Positions 9,338 through 18,195 of a DNA stretch of 64,000 bases are shown piece after piece. Origin of the DNA: Allocatelliglobosispora scoriae. Its GTDB lineage: Bacteria > Actinomycetota > Actinomycetes > Mycobacteriales > Micromonosporaceae. The stretch spans positions 1 to 64,000 of the forward strand of contig NZ_JACHMN010000003.1 in the NCBI RefSeq assembly GCF_014204945.1, written 5' to 3'. Every line of letters starts with the position of its first letter. Position 1 is the first letter of the stretch. The position numbers and the translations under genes were made by a program. The notes beneath the pieces are model-generated. The model saw nothing but the letters and a program-made list of their open reading frames with translations. It was not told where the DNA came from and made no database searches.

Positions 9338-10561
9338 GTGCTTGCGGTCCTTACCCGGAACGGCGATTTCCGGCGCCTCTTCTTCGCTCAGCTCATCACC
9401 TTCGGCGCCGACTGGTTCCTGATGGTGCCGCTGCTGGTGCTGCTCGCCAAGCTCACCGGCGGCGGCCTCTGGGGTGGGCTGGTGCTCGCCATCGACACCG
9501 GTGTGCTGGCGCTGCTGATGCCCTATGCCGGTGCGATCGCCGACCGGGTCGACCGCAAGAAAATCATGATCTTCGGCAATCTCGCGGCCGTCGTGGCGGT
9601 CTCCAGCCTCTTCCTGGTACGCGGGTCCGCCGCCGGGCCGATCGCCGTGGTGGCTGTCGGGGCGATCGCGGTCGCGAAGGCCTTCTTCACCCCGGCCGCG
9701 AGCTCCGCCCTGCCCAACCTCGTCAAGCCCGAGGAGCTCTCCGGCGCGATGGCGGTCGCCGGGTCGGCGTGGGGCACGATGACCGTTGTCGGCTCGTCGT
9801 TGGGCGGGGTTCTGACGAGCATCTTCTCGCCGTACGCCTGCTTCGCCGTCATCGCCGTCAGCCTCCTCGGCTCGGCGGCGCTGACGTGGGGGATCCGCCA
9901 GCCCACGCAGGCGTTCTCGGGTGCGCCGGTCACCGGTCGGGGCAGCGCGTGGTCGGCGGTTCGGGAAGGGCTCGCCTATGTGAAGGCCCGGCCCCGGCTG
10001 CTGAGCCTGGTCACGGTGAAGTCGGCGGTGGGCGTCGGCAACGGGCTGCTCGTCGTCTTCCCGCTCTTCGTCCTCTCCTTCGGTTATGACGCGGAGGCGG
10101 TCGCCCTGCTCTTCCTCGCTCGCGGCCTCGGTGCGCTGGTCGGGCCGTTCCTGATGCGGGTGGTGCTGAAACGGCCCGAGTGGCTGCTGTCGGGGCTGAG
10201 CATCTCGATGGCGAGCTACGGCCTCGCCTACCTCGGTGTGGCGGTCGCGCACTGGTTCCCGCTCGCGCTGGTCCTGGTCTTCGTCGCGCACGTCGCGGGC
10301 GGTGGCAACTGGATGATGAGCGCTTACGCCATCCAGCGGATCGTCCCCGACGAGCTGCGCGGCCGGGTGGGTGCGACGGACTTCATGGTCGCGATGATCG
10401 CGGTCACCAGCTCACAGCTGGTGGTGAGCCTCCTGGTCGACTCCATCGACCCCCGGGCGATCATCGCCGGCTGCGCCCTGACAACCCTCACCTACGCCGT
10501 CGGCTGGCGCCTGGTCACCCGCCGGGTAGAGCGCAACACTCCGCTCCCACAGCCGTCGTAA
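9338..10561 (+). CDS. MFS transporter (MFS_3/EntS-like)
   Basis: 407 residues, about 12 predicted membrane helices. The conserved loop 2-3 motif is visible as GAIADRVDRKK (about 62-72) after the second helix, followed by the long hydrophobic stretches of an EntS/macrolide-efflux-type exporter. A second-half signature near PDELRGRVGA is typical of MFS_3 proteins. Substrate cannot be deduced. Start GTG 9338 is leaderless by position. The gene is monocistronic between thrC and a long hairpin, and convergent with the SPFH/RHH pair. Confidence 0.85.
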   Translation: MLAVLTRNGDFRRLFFAQLITFGADWFLMVPLLVLLAKLTGGGLWGGLVLAIDTGVLALLMPYAGAIADRVDRKKIMIFGNLAAVVAVSSLFLVRGSAAGPIAVVAVGAIAVAKAFFTPAASSALPNLVKPEELSGAMAVAGSAWGTMTVVGSSLGGVLTSIFSPYACFAVIAVSLLGSAALTWGIRQPTQAFSGAPVTGRGSAWSAVREGLAYVKARPRLLSLVTVKSAVGVGNGLLVVFPLFVLSFGYDAEAVALLFLARGLGALVGPFLMRVVLKRPEWLLSGLSISMASYGLAYLGVAVAHWFPLALVLVFVAHVAGGGNWMMSAYAIQRIVPDELRGRVGATDFMVAMIAVTSSQLVVSLLVDSIDPRAIIAGCALTTLTYAVGWRLVTRRVERNTPLPQPS

Positions 10562-10568
10562 CCCCCAC

Positions 10569-10648
10569 AAATTCGCGTTGATCAAGGGAAGACTCACCAT
10601 GTCGGGGGTCCGATATGCGGCGAGTGTTCCCTTGATCAACGCGAATTT
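10569..10648. repeat. Long intergenic hairpin (GTTGATCAAGGGAA type)
   Basis: 22-bp perfect arms 10569-10590 and 10627-10648 (core CGCGTTGATCAAGGGAA), extending imperfectly inwards. The right arm overlaps the stop codon of the convergent RHH gene (TCA, 10648-10650). It lies between two convergent genes and may act as a bidirectional terminator, but lacks a T-run. Its arm sequence recurs at 15486-15567. Confidence 0.9.
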
Positions 10649-10830
10649 CAGGCGGGGTCCTCGGCGGCGGAGCCGTCGGTGGCGGGGAGGCGGCCGGATT
10701 GGCGCAGGGCCAGGCGGAGCGCGTACTCGATCTGCGCGTTGACGCTGCGCAGATCGTCGGCGGCCCACCGGGTCAGGGCGGCGTGGACCGCGGGGTCCAG
10801 CCGGACCAGTACGCTCTTGCGCTCGGCCAT
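10648..10830 (-). CDS. Ribbon-helix-helix (Arc/CopG-like) protein
   Basis: 60 residues: [20 protein letters not shown] forms the N-terminal beta-strand and start of helix [22 protein letters not shown] continues the RHH fold, with the NAQIEYALR motif typical of Arc-family proteins found beside SPFH genes. The C-terminus (GSAAEDPA) is disordered. The gene starts seven bases after the SPFH stop, so they form a two-gene unit. Probable role: DNA-binding regulator of this unit, acting on the ATATC repeats at 11707-11733 (inference). Confidence 0.8.
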   Translation of the reverse strand: MAERKSVLVRLDPAVHAALTRWAADDLRSVNAQIEYALRLALRQSGRLPATDGSAAEDPA

Positions 10831-10837
10831 GGTGTCC

Positions 10838-11695
10838 TCAGTAGAGAGTGCCGGCGTTGATCACCGGCTGGGTGGCCCGGTCGGAGCAGAGCACGACGAG
10901 CAGATTCGACACCATCTGCGCCTTGCGCTCCTCGTCGAGCTCGACCAGTCCCTGCTCGCGCAGCCGGTCGAGCGCCGTGCCGACCATGCTGACGGCGCCC
11001 TCCACGATAATGAAGCGGGCGGAGACGATCGCCGCCGCCTGCTGCCTCGCCAGCATCGCCTGAGCGATCTCGGAGGCGTAGGCGAGGTGCGTGATCCGGG
11101 CGTCGACGATCTCGACCCCGGCGAGCTCGACCCGCTCGGCGAGCTCGCGGATCAGCTCGCCGCTGACGAGCTCGCCCTGGCGCAGGCTGGCCCGGCCGGT
11201 GTCGTGCGCCTCATAGGGGTAGCTCGTGGCGAGGTGGCGCACCGATGACTCGGCCTGGACCTGCACGAAGTTGACGTGGTTGTCGACGGCGAAGGCGGCC
11301 TTGGCGGTGTCGGTGACCTGCCAGACGATGACCGCGGCGATCTCGACGGGGTTGCCGTCGGCGTCGGAGACCTTGAGCCGCTCGGTCTCGAAGTTGCGCA
11401 CCCGCAGCGTGAGGCGCTGCTTGGTGGTGAGGGGCCAGGTCCAGTGCAGACCCGGCGTGCGGATCGTGCCGACGTAATGGCCGAAGAGCTGGATGACCCG
11501 GGCGTCACCCGGGTTGACGATGGTCAGCCCGGTGATGACCAGGATGAAGACCGCCGATAACCCGAGCAGCACCCCGACGACCAGTCCGTCCGCCGGGTCG
11601 CCGTCGGCCGCCAGGACCGCGAGCCCGCCACCGATGGCGAGCAGGCCCAGCAGCACCATCAGAAAGCCCGACACATGGAACGCGCGACGCTCCAT
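10838..11695 (-). CDS. SPFH/band 7 (stomatin-like) membrane protein
   Basis: 285 residues. Two hydrophobic segments at the N-terminus (about 8-30 and 40-58), then a band-7 domain ([20 protein letters not shown] onward) and an alanine-rich helical C-terminus ([21 protein letters not shown]). Such proteins oligomerise into membrane scaffolds. Start ATG 11695 has AGGAGG four bases upstream. First gene of a unit with the downstream RHH protein, an arrangement often seen in actinobacteria. Physiological role not known. Confidence 0.88.
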   Translation of the reverse strand: MERRAFHVSGFLMVLLGLLAIGGGLAVLAADGDPADGLVVGVLLGLSAVFILVITGLTIVNPGDARVIQLFGHYVGTIRTPGLHWTWPLTTKQRLTLRVRNFETERLKVSDADGNPVEIAAVIVWQVTDTAKAAFAVDNHVNFVQVQAESSVRHLATSYPYEAHDTGRASLRQGELVSGELIRELAERVELAGVEIVDARITHLAYASEIAQAMLARQQAAAIVSARFIIVEGAVSMVGTALDRLREQGLVELDEERKAQMVSNLLVVLCSDRATQPVINAGTLY

Positions 11696-11706
11696 CTCGC
11701 CTCCTC

Positions 11707-11733
11707 ATATCAAAGTGATATCACTAAGATATC
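11707..11733 (-). promoter_or_regulatory. Triple ATATC operator upstream of SPFH gene
   Basis: ATATC occurs at 11707, 11718 and 11729, exactly 11 bp apart, with the perfect palindrome GTGATATCAC at 11715-11724. Same-face helical phasing of short half-sites is typical of ribbon-helix-helix operators. It lies 12-38 bases upstream of the SPFH start, so bound protein would block transcription or initiation. Autoregulation by the RHH protein of the same unit is inferred. Confidence 0.6.
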
Positions 11734-11765
11734 GGCGAGGTGCGGGGCGGTCAACGGGGTGTCGG

Positions 11766-12134
11766 TCAGGCGACGGGCGGCGGGGGCGGCGGAGGCGTCA
11801 GGGCCGCATCGGCCGGCCGTCGGACCAGCGACGAGGCGATGATGAGACCCAGGCCGACCGTGTGGACCACCGCGGTGACCATGCTGACGAGCATGAACTG
11901 CTGCACCCGCCAGTCGCTCGATCCCGTCGACCACAACCCGGCGGTCATGTTGATCACAATGGACCCGATGAGGTCGAGCGCGATCACCGCCATGCCGCCG
12001 ATGAGCAGGCGCATCGCGAGAGGGCCGAGCCGGTGGCGGGCGTTGATCGCCCAGACGGTGCCGGTGATGAGGACGGCGAGGTTGAGCACGAGGCCGACGA
12101 TGGTGGTCAGAACGCTGACGAGGGTGATGCTCAC
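11766..12134 (-). CDS. Small integral membrane protein, unknown
   Basis: 122 residues with about four hydrophobic segments (6-28, 41-64, 80-104 and a shorter one) and a C-terminal tail ending in a run of seven prolines. Start GTG 12134 with a GGGAG site upstream. Divergent from thrB (77 bp between starts). No family recognised; I see no catalytic motif. Probably expressed alone, between the SPFH promoter and thrB. Confidence 0.65.
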   Translation of the reverse strand: MSITLVSVLTTIVGLVLNLAVLITGTVWAINARHRLGPLAMRLLIGGMAVIALDLIGSIVINMTAGLWSTGSSDWRVQQFMLVSMVTAVVHTVGLGLIIASSLVRRPADAALTPPPPPPPVA

Positions 12135-12199
12135 GGCGAGGGCTCCCGAGGGGTGGACGTGGGCTACACCGTAGCGGGGCGGTGCGACACCCGCGTACC

Positions 12200-12205
12200 T
12201 ATCAT
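12200..12205 (+). promoter_or_regulatory. Leaderless -10 (TATCAT) of thrB
   Basis: TATCAT ends six bases before GTG 12212. This spacing is what decides the thrB start over the in-frame GTG at 12182. Confidence 0.55.
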
Positions 12206-12211
12206 GATCGG

Positions 12212-13099
12212 GTGACGATCTCGTTGAAGGACGGTCCGGTGACCGTCCGCTCGCCGGCGACCAGTGCCAACCTGGGTCCCGGCTTCGACTCCCTCGGCCT
12301 CGCGCTCGGCTTCCACGACGAGGTCACGGCCCAGTTGTTGGACGGTGCCACCGTGGTCGATGTGACCGGTGAGGGCGCCGGTGAGCTTGCGACGGACGAG
12401 TCCCACCTGATCGTCACGGCCATGCGGGCCACCTTCGCCGAGCTCGACGTGAAGGCGCCCGGCATCCAGCTCGCCTGTCGCAATCGGATCCCGCAGGCCC
12501 GGGGGATGGGCTCCAGCTCGGCCGCGATCGTGGCCGGGGTGAAGCTCGCCAACGCGCTCGCCGGTGCGCCGCTTGACGTCGCGGACGAGCTCGTCATCGC
12601 CGGGCGGCTGGAGGGGCACCCGGACAATGTGGCTCCCTGCCTACTCGGGGGGTTCACCATCGCCTGGCTGGACGGGGAGCACCTCTCGCATGCGGTGAGC
12701 CGCACCGTGGCGGACGGGGTGGTGGCGACTGTCCTCGTACCCGGCGAGCGGGGTTTGACCTCCGTGGCGCGCGCGGCGCTGCCCGCGAGCGTGCCCCACG
12801 CGGACGCCTCGTTCAACGCGGCACGAGCCGCACTGCTGGTCCACGCCATCACCGAGGCACCGGAGCTGCTCCTCACGGCGACGGAGGACCGGCTGCACCA
12901 GAACTATCGGGCGCCGGGAATGCCCGCCACGGCAGCGCTCGTGGCGGCCCTGCGCGACCTGGGCGTCGCCGCCGTGGTCTCGGGGGCCGGGCCGAGCGTG
13001 CTGGCGCTCTCGCCGATTCCGGCAAACTACGAGACACCGGCCGGTTGGCTGCGACACAATCTGACGGTGGATTGCTCAGGAGCGGCGATTATCGAGTAG
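12212..13099 (+). CDS. thrB: Homoserine kinase
   Basis: 295 residues. GHMP-superfamily kinase making O-phosphohomoserine, the substrate of ThrC. N-terminal motif SPATSANLGPGFDSLGLAL, ATP-binding glycine loop PQARGMGSSSAAIVAG, and the C-terminal GAGPSVLAL motif are all present. Start GTG 12212 is preferred because a -10 hexamer ends six bases upstream; starting at 12182 would put non-conserved residues (RHPRTYHDR) in front. Located 2.9 kb from thrC instead of adjacent to it. Confidence 0.95.
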   Translation: MTISLKDGPVTVRSPATSANLGPGFDSLGLALGFHDEVTAQLLDGATVVDVTGEGAGELATDESHLIVTAMRATFAELDVKAPGIQLACRNRIPQARGMGSSSAAIVAGVKLANALAGAPLDVADELVIAGRLEGHPDNVAPCLLGGFTIAWLDGEHLSHAVSRTVADGVVATVLVPGERGLTSVARAALPASVPHADASFNAARAALLVHAITEAPELLLTATEDRLHQNYRAPGMPATAALVAALRDLGVAAVVSGAGPSVLALSPIPANYETPAGWLRHNLTVDCSGAAIIE

Positions 13100-13470
13100 T
13101 CTGGACACGCCGAGCGGGGACCCTATTGCCGCTGGTCTCACGAGTTAGCTAGGCTCTGCATCTAGCACAGCCACGCAGCGGCGCTGACTGGCAGCAATTT
13201 CTCCAGCAACAGGCCATGCATTCAGCGAAGGATCGCAATCCAACGGCTCTCGGCGGGAAGGTCATTGCCCCGCCCGGCGGCCGACCTGGAAGATCGTCGC
13301 TTGGCTATGCAACCAACTCCCGTTAAGGCTCAATTCGGCAGAGCTGAGCTCGAAGCGGGTGTACCCGAGGCCGCCCGGCCCACCCACGGCGCCCACGCGG
13401 GCCGTTGACCATTTCGGCGACGCGCGCAGACGCATCCGGGCAGTCCGGTCTTAACGAGGGAAGGAATCCA
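13100..13470 (+). promoter_or_regulatory. rho 5' region, long leader
   Basis: 371 bp without a convincing gene. A possible promoter is TTGCCG (13126-13131), 18-bp spacer, TAGGCT (13150-13155), which would give a transcript leader of roughly 300 nt. Long rho leaders are known in actinobacteria and other bacteria, where Rho limits its own synthesis. I see no strong intrinsic terminator in it. The TTG at 13405 is in frame with rho but has no ribosome site. Confidence 0.4.
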
Positions 13471-15438
13471 TTGAGCGACACCACCGACATCTCGTCGGAT
13501 GTCTCTAACGTCGCTGACGACGCCTCGGCCGGAACAGGCCGCAGGAAGCGCTCGGGCAGCGGACTATCGGCGATGCTGCTCCCGGAGCTGCAGAGCCTCG
13601 CTGGTTCGCTCGGCATCTCCGGCACTGCCCGGATGCGCAAGGGCGAGCTGATCGCAGCGATCGTCGAGCATCAGAGCGGTGGTGCGCCGCGGCCCCGTGC
13701 CGAGGTGGCAGCCGCCACTTCCGGCGGCCGTGAAGAGGTTCGTGCCGAGGTCCGGGAGGTCGCCCCGCCGGCGGCCGCTCCGGAGAGCACCCCCGAGCGC
13801 AAGGCGGCACCGGAGACCCCGGCCGCCACCGAGCGCCCGGCCCCCACGGATCGGCCGTTCGAAGGCGATCGGCAACCGGCCCGTGAGGAAGAGGACACGA
13901 CGAACGACCGTCCCACCACCACGCGCAGGGCGACTCGGGCGGGTGGACCCCCCGAGCCTCGCGGCGACGGTGACGGCCACTCTCGTGAGTCGCGTCGTGA
14001 GCGCCGCGAGCGCTCAGGTGACCGGCCCGAGCGCACCGGGGACCGCCCCGAGCGTGGCGAGCGCACCGGGGACCGCGCCGAGCGGGCTCCGGCCGAGCGC
14101 GGCCAGGACCGCAACACGGCCGACCGTGGTGGCGAGCGCACCGACCGGGGCAGCAGTGCACCGGCGGGCGATGGCGACTTCGACGACGACGACAGCCGTC
14201 GCGGGCGGCGCAGCCGCTTCCGCGACCGCCGCCGGGGCCGCAACGAGCGCGAGGGTGGCGAAACCACGTCCTCCTCGCCCCGCGAGCCGCAGGTGACCGA
14301 GGACGAGGTGCTCATCCCCGTCGCCGGTATCGTCGACGTGCTGGAGAACTACGCCTTCGTCCGCACCAGCGGATATCTCTCCGGCCCCAACGACGTCTAT
14401 GTCGCGATGTCCCAGGTCAAGAAGTACGGCCTGCGTCGCGGTGACGCCATCACCGGTGCCGTGCGGACCGCCCGCGAGGGCGGCGACGGCCGGCGGGACA
14501 AGTACAACCCGCTGGTCCGGCTCGACACGGTCAACGGCATGGAGCTGGACGAGGCGCGCCGGCGCCCCGAGTTCTACAAGCTGACCCCGCTCTACCCGCA
14601 GGACCGCCTGCGGTTGGAGACGGAGCCCAACATCCTGACGACCCGTGTCATCGACCTGGTGATGCCGATCGGCAAGGGCCAGCGTGCGCTGATCGTCTCC
14701 CCGCCCAAGGCGGGTAAGACCATGGTGCTGCAGGCGATCGCCAACGCGATCACCACCAACAACCCCGAGTGCCACCTGATGGTCGTGCTCGTGGACGAGC
14801 GGCCCGAAGAGGTCACCGACATGCAGCGCTCGGTCAAGGGTGAGGTCATCGCCTCCACCTTCGACCGGCCGCCGATGGACCACACCACCGTCGCGGAGCT
14901 GGCGATCGAGCGGGCCAAGCGCCTGGTGGAGCTGGGCCACGACGTGGTCGTCCTGCTCGACTCGATCACCCGCCTGGGCCGTGCCTACAACCTGGCGGCA
15001 CCCGCCAGCGGCCGGATCCTGTCCGGCGGCATCGACTCGACGGCGCTCTACCCGCCGAAGCGGTTCCTCGGCGCGGCGCGCAACATCGAAAACGGTGGCT
15101 CGCTGACGATCATCGCCACGGCGCTGGTCGAGACCGGCTCGATGATGGACACGGTCATCTTCGAAGAGTTCAAGGGCACGGGTAACGCCGAGCTCAAGCT
15201 CGACCGGAAGATCGCCGACAAGCGCATCTTCCCGGCGATCGATGTGGACCCCTCGGGTACGCGTAAGGAAGAGATCCTGCTCGCCCCGGAGGAGCTGGCC
15301 ATCGTGCACAAGCTCCGCAAGGTGCTCCACTCGCTGGAGTCTCAGGCGGCGCTCGACCTCCTCCTCGGCAAGCTCAAGGAGACCCGCACCAACATCGAGT
15401 TCCTGATGCAGATCGCGAAGACCACGCCGAACGACTGA
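13471..15438 (+). CDS. rho: Transcription termination factor Rho
   Basis: 655 residues from TTG 13471, chosen for the GAGGGAAGGA site just upstream. Rho_N helical domain with [26 protein letters not shown], then an actinobacterial-type insertion (about residues 90-275) extremely rich in Arg, Asp, Glu and Gly (repeated ERxGDRPER units), then the CSD RNA-binding domain ([20 protein letters not shown]) and the RecA-like ATPase with Walker A PPKAGKTM (about 411-419), Walker [17 protein letters not shown], and the Q/R-loop region. The hexameric RNA helicase ends transcription. The basic/acidic insert is known in actinobacterial Rho to add RNA binding. Confidence 0.97.
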   Translation: MSDTTDISSDVSNVADDASAGTGRRKRSGSGLSAMLLPELQSLAGSLGISGTARMRKGELIAAIVEHQSGGAPRPRAEVAAATSGGREEVRAEVREVAPPAAAPESTPERKAAPETPAATERPAPTDRPFEGDRQPAREEEDTTNDRPTTTRRATRAGGPPEPRGDGDGHSRESRRERRERSGDRPERTGDRPERGERTGDRAERAPAERGQDRNTADRGGERTDRGSSAPAGDGDFDDDDSRRGRRSRFRDRRRGRNEREGGETTSSSPREPQVTEDEVLIPVAGIVDVLENYAFVRTSGYLSGPNDVYVAMSQVKKYGLRRGDAITGAVRTAREGGDGRRDKYNPLVRLDTVNGMELDEARRRPEFYKLTPLYPQDRLRLETEPNILTTRVIDLVMPIGKGQRALIVSPPKAGKTMVLQAIANAITTNNPECHLMVVLVDERPEEVTDMQRSVKGEVIASTFDRPPMDHTTVAELAIERAKRLVELGHDVVVLLDSITRLGRAYNLAAPASGRILSGGIDSTALYPPKRFLGAARNIENGGSLTIIATALVETGSMMDTVIFEEFKGTGNAELKLDRKIADKRIFPAIDVDPSGTRKEEILLAPEELAIVHKLRKVLHSLESQAALDLLLGKLKETRTNIEFLMQIAKTTPND

Positions 15439-15449
15439 CGTTCACACAC

Positions 15450-15479
15450 CAGGGGCGCACCGTTCACGGTGCGCCCCTG
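15450..15479 (+). terminator. Hairpin after rho
   Basis: Perfect 13-bp stem (15450-15462 with 15467-15479) and TTCA loop, 11 bases after the rho stop. Very GC-rich; no clear T-run follows. Confidence 0.75.
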
Positions 15480-15485
15480 CTGCGT

Positions 15486-15567
15486 ATATTTCGCGTTGAT
15501 CAAGGGAAGACTCGCCGCAAATGGGGCACCCGAGATGGTGAGTCTTCCCTTGATCAACGCGAAATAT
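15486..15567. repeat. Long intergenic hairpin (GTTGATCAAGGGAA type)
   Basis: Perfect 28-bp arms 15486-15513 and 15540-15567 with a 26-nt spacer. The segment TCGCGTTGATCAAGGGAAG is shared with the hairpin at 10569-10648, while the spacers differ. Lies between convergent rho and the polynucleotide kinase gene. Confidence 0.95.
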
Positions 15568-15582
15568 CGGGCCTTACCGCGG

Positions 15583-16461
15583 CTAGAAGTTGCCCTCGGC
15601 CACCTGGAAGACCGTCAGGCCTAGGTCGCGCCAGGCGCGGACGACCTGGTTGCGGTCGTCGAAGACGGCGACCACCTGGTAGTGGTCGCGGATGCGCTCG
15701 TTGAAGAACTCCGTCTTGACGATCGAGTCCTTGCGGGTGTCGCCGGTGGCCCGCATGTGCAGCGCCTCGTAAGGCACGCCCACGTGCTCGGCCAGCCACT
15801 TCTCGGTCACCGCGCGGCTGTCGTCGGTGCGCCCGGAGCAGTAGATGACGACGTGCCCGGCGGCGTGCATCGCCCGGACGGCGGTGATGACCGGGGTGTT
15901 GGGCAGGTCGACGTGGGCCCGGTGCGCGTCGTAGGGGCTCCGGTCGCCGATGATCGCGACCGTACCGTCGAGGTCCACCATGATCGCCGACGGCTTCGTG
16001 GGGTCTGGCGTGTAGACCGCGACCGCCTGCGGCTCCATCAGCGTCAGCGGCCCGCGCTTGCCCGCGAGGTAGCGCTGGTGCATCCCCCGGATCACCGCTT
16101 CGCCGACCGGTTCCGGCCGCCCGGCGTCGCGCTCCACGCACACCTCGACGGGTACGCCGGTGAAGTCCTCCACCACCACGCCCGCCCCCGCCGAGGCGGC
16201 GAGTTCGGCGAGCTCGCGGACGACCCGGGCCCGCAGGTTGGTGTCGTCGCAGATCACGTCGGTCCCGGCACGCAGGAGCGCCTCGATGGCGGCCCGGGAT
16301 GCCCGGGTCACCTGTACCTCAGCCGTCCCCGTCCCGACCCGGCCCCCGTGCAGCATGAGCCGCAGCTCGTCCCGGTTGACCCGGACGGCACCGGGCTGCG
16401 CCTTCGCCCAGGTGGTCTTCCCGGACCCCGGGAGTCCCCGGGTGATCGTCAACGTGCTCAC
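15583..16461 (-). CDS. Polynucleotide kinase-phosphatase (T4 Pnkp-like)
   Basis: 292 residues, two domains as in T4 PseT. N-terminal P-loop kinase: TRGLPGSGKTTWA (P-loop about 9-17), VNRDELRLMLHG, CDDTNLRARVV. C-terminal HAD phosphatase: IMVDLDGTVA (nucleophile Asp about 162), YCSGRTDDSR, and VFDDRNQVVRAWRDLGL. Known homologues add a 5' phosphate and remove a 3' (or 2',3'-cyclic) phosphate, preparing broken RNA for ligation. Start GTG 16461 has GGAAGG seven bases upstream; an in-frame TTG at 16494 would add 11 residues. Directly downstream of an RNA ligase gene in the same orientation. Confidence 0.88.
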   Translation of the reverse strand: MSTLTITRGLPGSGKTTWAKAQPGAVRVNRDELRLMLHGGRVGTGTAEVQVTRASRAAIEALLRAGTDVICDDTNLRARVVRELAELAASAGAGVVVEDFTGVPVEVCVERDAGRPEPVGEAVIRGMHQRYLAGKRGPLTLMEPQAVAVYTPDPTKPSAIMVDLDGTVAIIGDRSPYDAHRAHVDLPNTPVITAVRAMHAAGHVVIYCSGRTDDSRAVTEKWLAEHVGVPYEALHMRATGDTRKDSIVKTEFFNERIRDHYQVVAVFDDRNQVVRAWRDLGLTVFQVAEGNF

Positions 16462-16510
16462 GCGCGTGCCTTCCGTCGTGTCCGTGGTGCTCAAGGGACT
16501 TCCTTAACAC

Positions 16511-16577
16511 CAACTCTTCAAGAGTTGCGCCGATCTAGGCCTGCCGCGCCTTGATCGTCGCAACTCTTGAAGAGTTG
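16511..16577. repeat. CAACTCTTSAAGAGTTG elements, inverted pair (copies 2, 3)
   Basis: Copies at 16511-16527 and 16561-16577 in opposite orientation with their CGATC sides facing inwards. The whole 67-bp unit can fold into a large hairpin. It fills the gap between the RNA ligase and kinase genes and may affect the kinase part of the transcript. Confidence 0.9.
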
Positions 16578-16580
16578 GTG

Positions 16581-17657
16581 TTATTCGGTGTAGACGCGGC
16601 CCGCCGGGGTCCAGTCCGGCGCGGGCCTGATCTGCTGCCACAGGTAGGGCTCGTAGCTGCGTCCGTCCAGCCGCAGGAAGAGCGATCCGCGCTGCTCGTG
16701 CTTGCCGACCGCGAGCGCGAACTCCTTGCGTCCCCACCCCTCGGGCAGGCCCGTCACGACCGCCTCGTAGGCCGCCTCGATCTCGACGACCCGCGCGGCG
16801 ACCTCCTCCCGCAGCGCTGCCGCCACCTCGGCCACCCAGGTGTGGAACTCGTCGGGCAGCTCCTCGATCAGCGAGTCCAGGGGCTCACCGGCGGCGAGCA
16901 GCTCCCAGACGACCCGGGCGTTGAGGCCCGTGACGATCCGGTGCATCGCGACGTAGTCCGCGTACTTGATCTTCACTCGCTGATCGGAGTCCGGGAACCA
17001 GACGACGAGACCCTCCCTGCCCTGGCGTGGCGGTGCCGCCAGCGCCTCGGCGAAGGTCGCGTAGGCGAAGGTCTCGACGCGGGGGCCGGGCCAGTCGGTG
17101 ACCGCCGACGCGTCGAGCGAGCGGCCCGTGGCGAGCTCCACCGCGCCGAGCAGCATCAGGTCGTCCATGCCGCCGTAGTCGAGCACGATCCGGTTCGCCG
17201 GATAGATGATCTCCACCAGGACCGTGTGGCCGGGCGGGGGCGCCCAGGTGGCGTACCGGCGGCGAAGTAGATCTGTGGCGTGCCGGGCCTGGTCGGAGGC
17301 GAAGGAGCCGCGGGTGGCGACCGCGAGGCCCTCGGTCGTGGCGTAGATGATCCCCAGCGAGCCGTCGGCCTTGTCGGTGACCCGCACCGGCGCGCTCAGC
17401 TCGGCCACCGGAGCGCCGGGCTCGGAGTGGTTGAAGAACTTCGCGTACGGGCGCGCGAGCACCCGACCCGTCGCCGTCTCCGCGATGAGGCCCCGGCAGC
17501 TCAGCGTGATCTCGTCCCAGACCTTCTCGTACTGAGCCTTCTCGGTGTAGTTGTAGATGGTCAGCGGGAGCGTCGGGTGCACCTGGGTACGCACATAGCC
17601 GTTCGCGACGTGCGAGGCGAGGCGCGCTGGGTCGAAGAGATCGGTGAGCGTGATCAC
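16581..17657 (-). CDS. T4 Rnl1-like RNA ligase
   Basis: 358 residues. Nucleotidyltransferase-fold ligase: motif I KADGSLGI with the adenylated lysine K96, preceded by PYAKFFNHSEPG; motif III/IIIa around HTVLVEIIYPANRIVLDYG; motif IV EGLVVWF; motif V VKIKYADYV. N-terminal RGLIAETATGRVLARP is the usual Rnl1 lead-in. The C-terminal ~130 residues are helical. Start GTG 17657 (VITLTDLFDP) is set by homology; there is no Shine-Dalgarno sequence. With the downstream kinase-phosphatase it forms an RNA-repair pair; the likely target is cleaved tRNA (family knowledge from T4), not shown here. Confidence 0.87.
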   Translation of the reverse strand: MITLTDLFDPARLASHVANGYVRTQVHPTLPLTIYNYTEKAQYEKVWDEITLSCRGLIAETATGRVLARPYAKFFNHSEPGAPVAELSAPVRVTDKADGSLGIIYATTEGLAVATRGSFASDQARHATDLLRRRYATWAPPPGHTVLVEIIYPANRIVLDYGGMDDLMLLGAVELATGRSLDASAVTDWPGPRVETFAYATFAEALAAPPRQGREGLVVWFPDSDQRVKIKYADYVAMHRIVTGLNARVVWELLAAGEPLDSLIEELPDEFHTWVAEVAAALREEVAARVVEIEAAYEAVVTGLPEGWGRKEFALAVGKHEQRGSLFLRLDGRSYEPYLWQQIRPAPDWTPAGRVYTE

Positions 17658-17830
17658 AGGAGGGGCCAATCGCGGGAATTCTGGAAGGGTCCGCCAGGTT
17701 ATCCCGCATGCCAGCCTGACTGCAGCTCGATAACGGCGGCATGGCAGACTGGTTAATCGGCTCTGGTACCGGTTCACGCCAGCACAGGACCACGGCGACC
17801 CGGCGACCACTAATCGAGAGGACCGAGGCT

Positions 17831-18046
17831 ATGAAGTCCGGAATTCACCCGCAGTATGACGTGACGACCGTCACGTGCTCCTGTGGCAACACCTTCACGA
17901 CCCGCAGCACGGCCAAGAACGGCCAGATCCACGCCGAGTCGTGCAGCGAGTGCCACCCCTTCTACACGGGCAAGCAGCGTGTCATGGACACCGCCGGCCG
18001 CGTGGCGAAGTTCCAGGCGAAGTACGCCAAGGTCGGCAAGAAGTAG
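17831..18046 (+). CDS. rpmE: 50S ribosomal protein L31 (zinc type)
   Basis: 71 residues starting [10 protein letters not shown]. Contains the C+ zinc-binding set: CSCGNTF and [10 protein letters not shown]. The start is ATG 17831, preceded by GAGAGGACCGAGG. Longer in-frame translation from 17741 is not conserved. Lies between rho and prfA as in other actinobacteria, although the rho-rpmE interval here holds the RNA-repair pair. Confidence 0.97.
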   Translation: MKSGIHPQYDVTTVTCSCGNTFTTRSTAKNGQIHAESCSECHPFYTGKQRVMDTAGRVAKFQAKYAKVGKK

Positions 18047-18055
18047 CTTGCTTTC

Positions 18056-18100
18056 CCGCGCCCGTCGCCCCCGTCCAGGGGCGGCGGGCGCGGTCTTTTT
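18056..18100 (+). terminator. Intrinsic terminator after rpmE
   Basis: 16-bp GC-rich stem (about 18056-18072 with 18078-18093, one G-T pair), short loop, then TCTTTTT. Confidence 0.9.
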
Positions 18101-18195
18101 GCGCCGGCACGAGGAGTGAGGGAGCGTAGCGACCGAGCCCCGCAGGGCGCGCCAGATCATGTCCAGCTTTCGTCCTCAATAGGGAAGTAGCCATC

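Noticed and set aside
18101-18150. Repeat-like GAGGAGTGAGGGAGCG stretch before prfA
   Set aside because: Looks like a common genus-type intergenic word, but only one copy is present here so nothing can be claimed.
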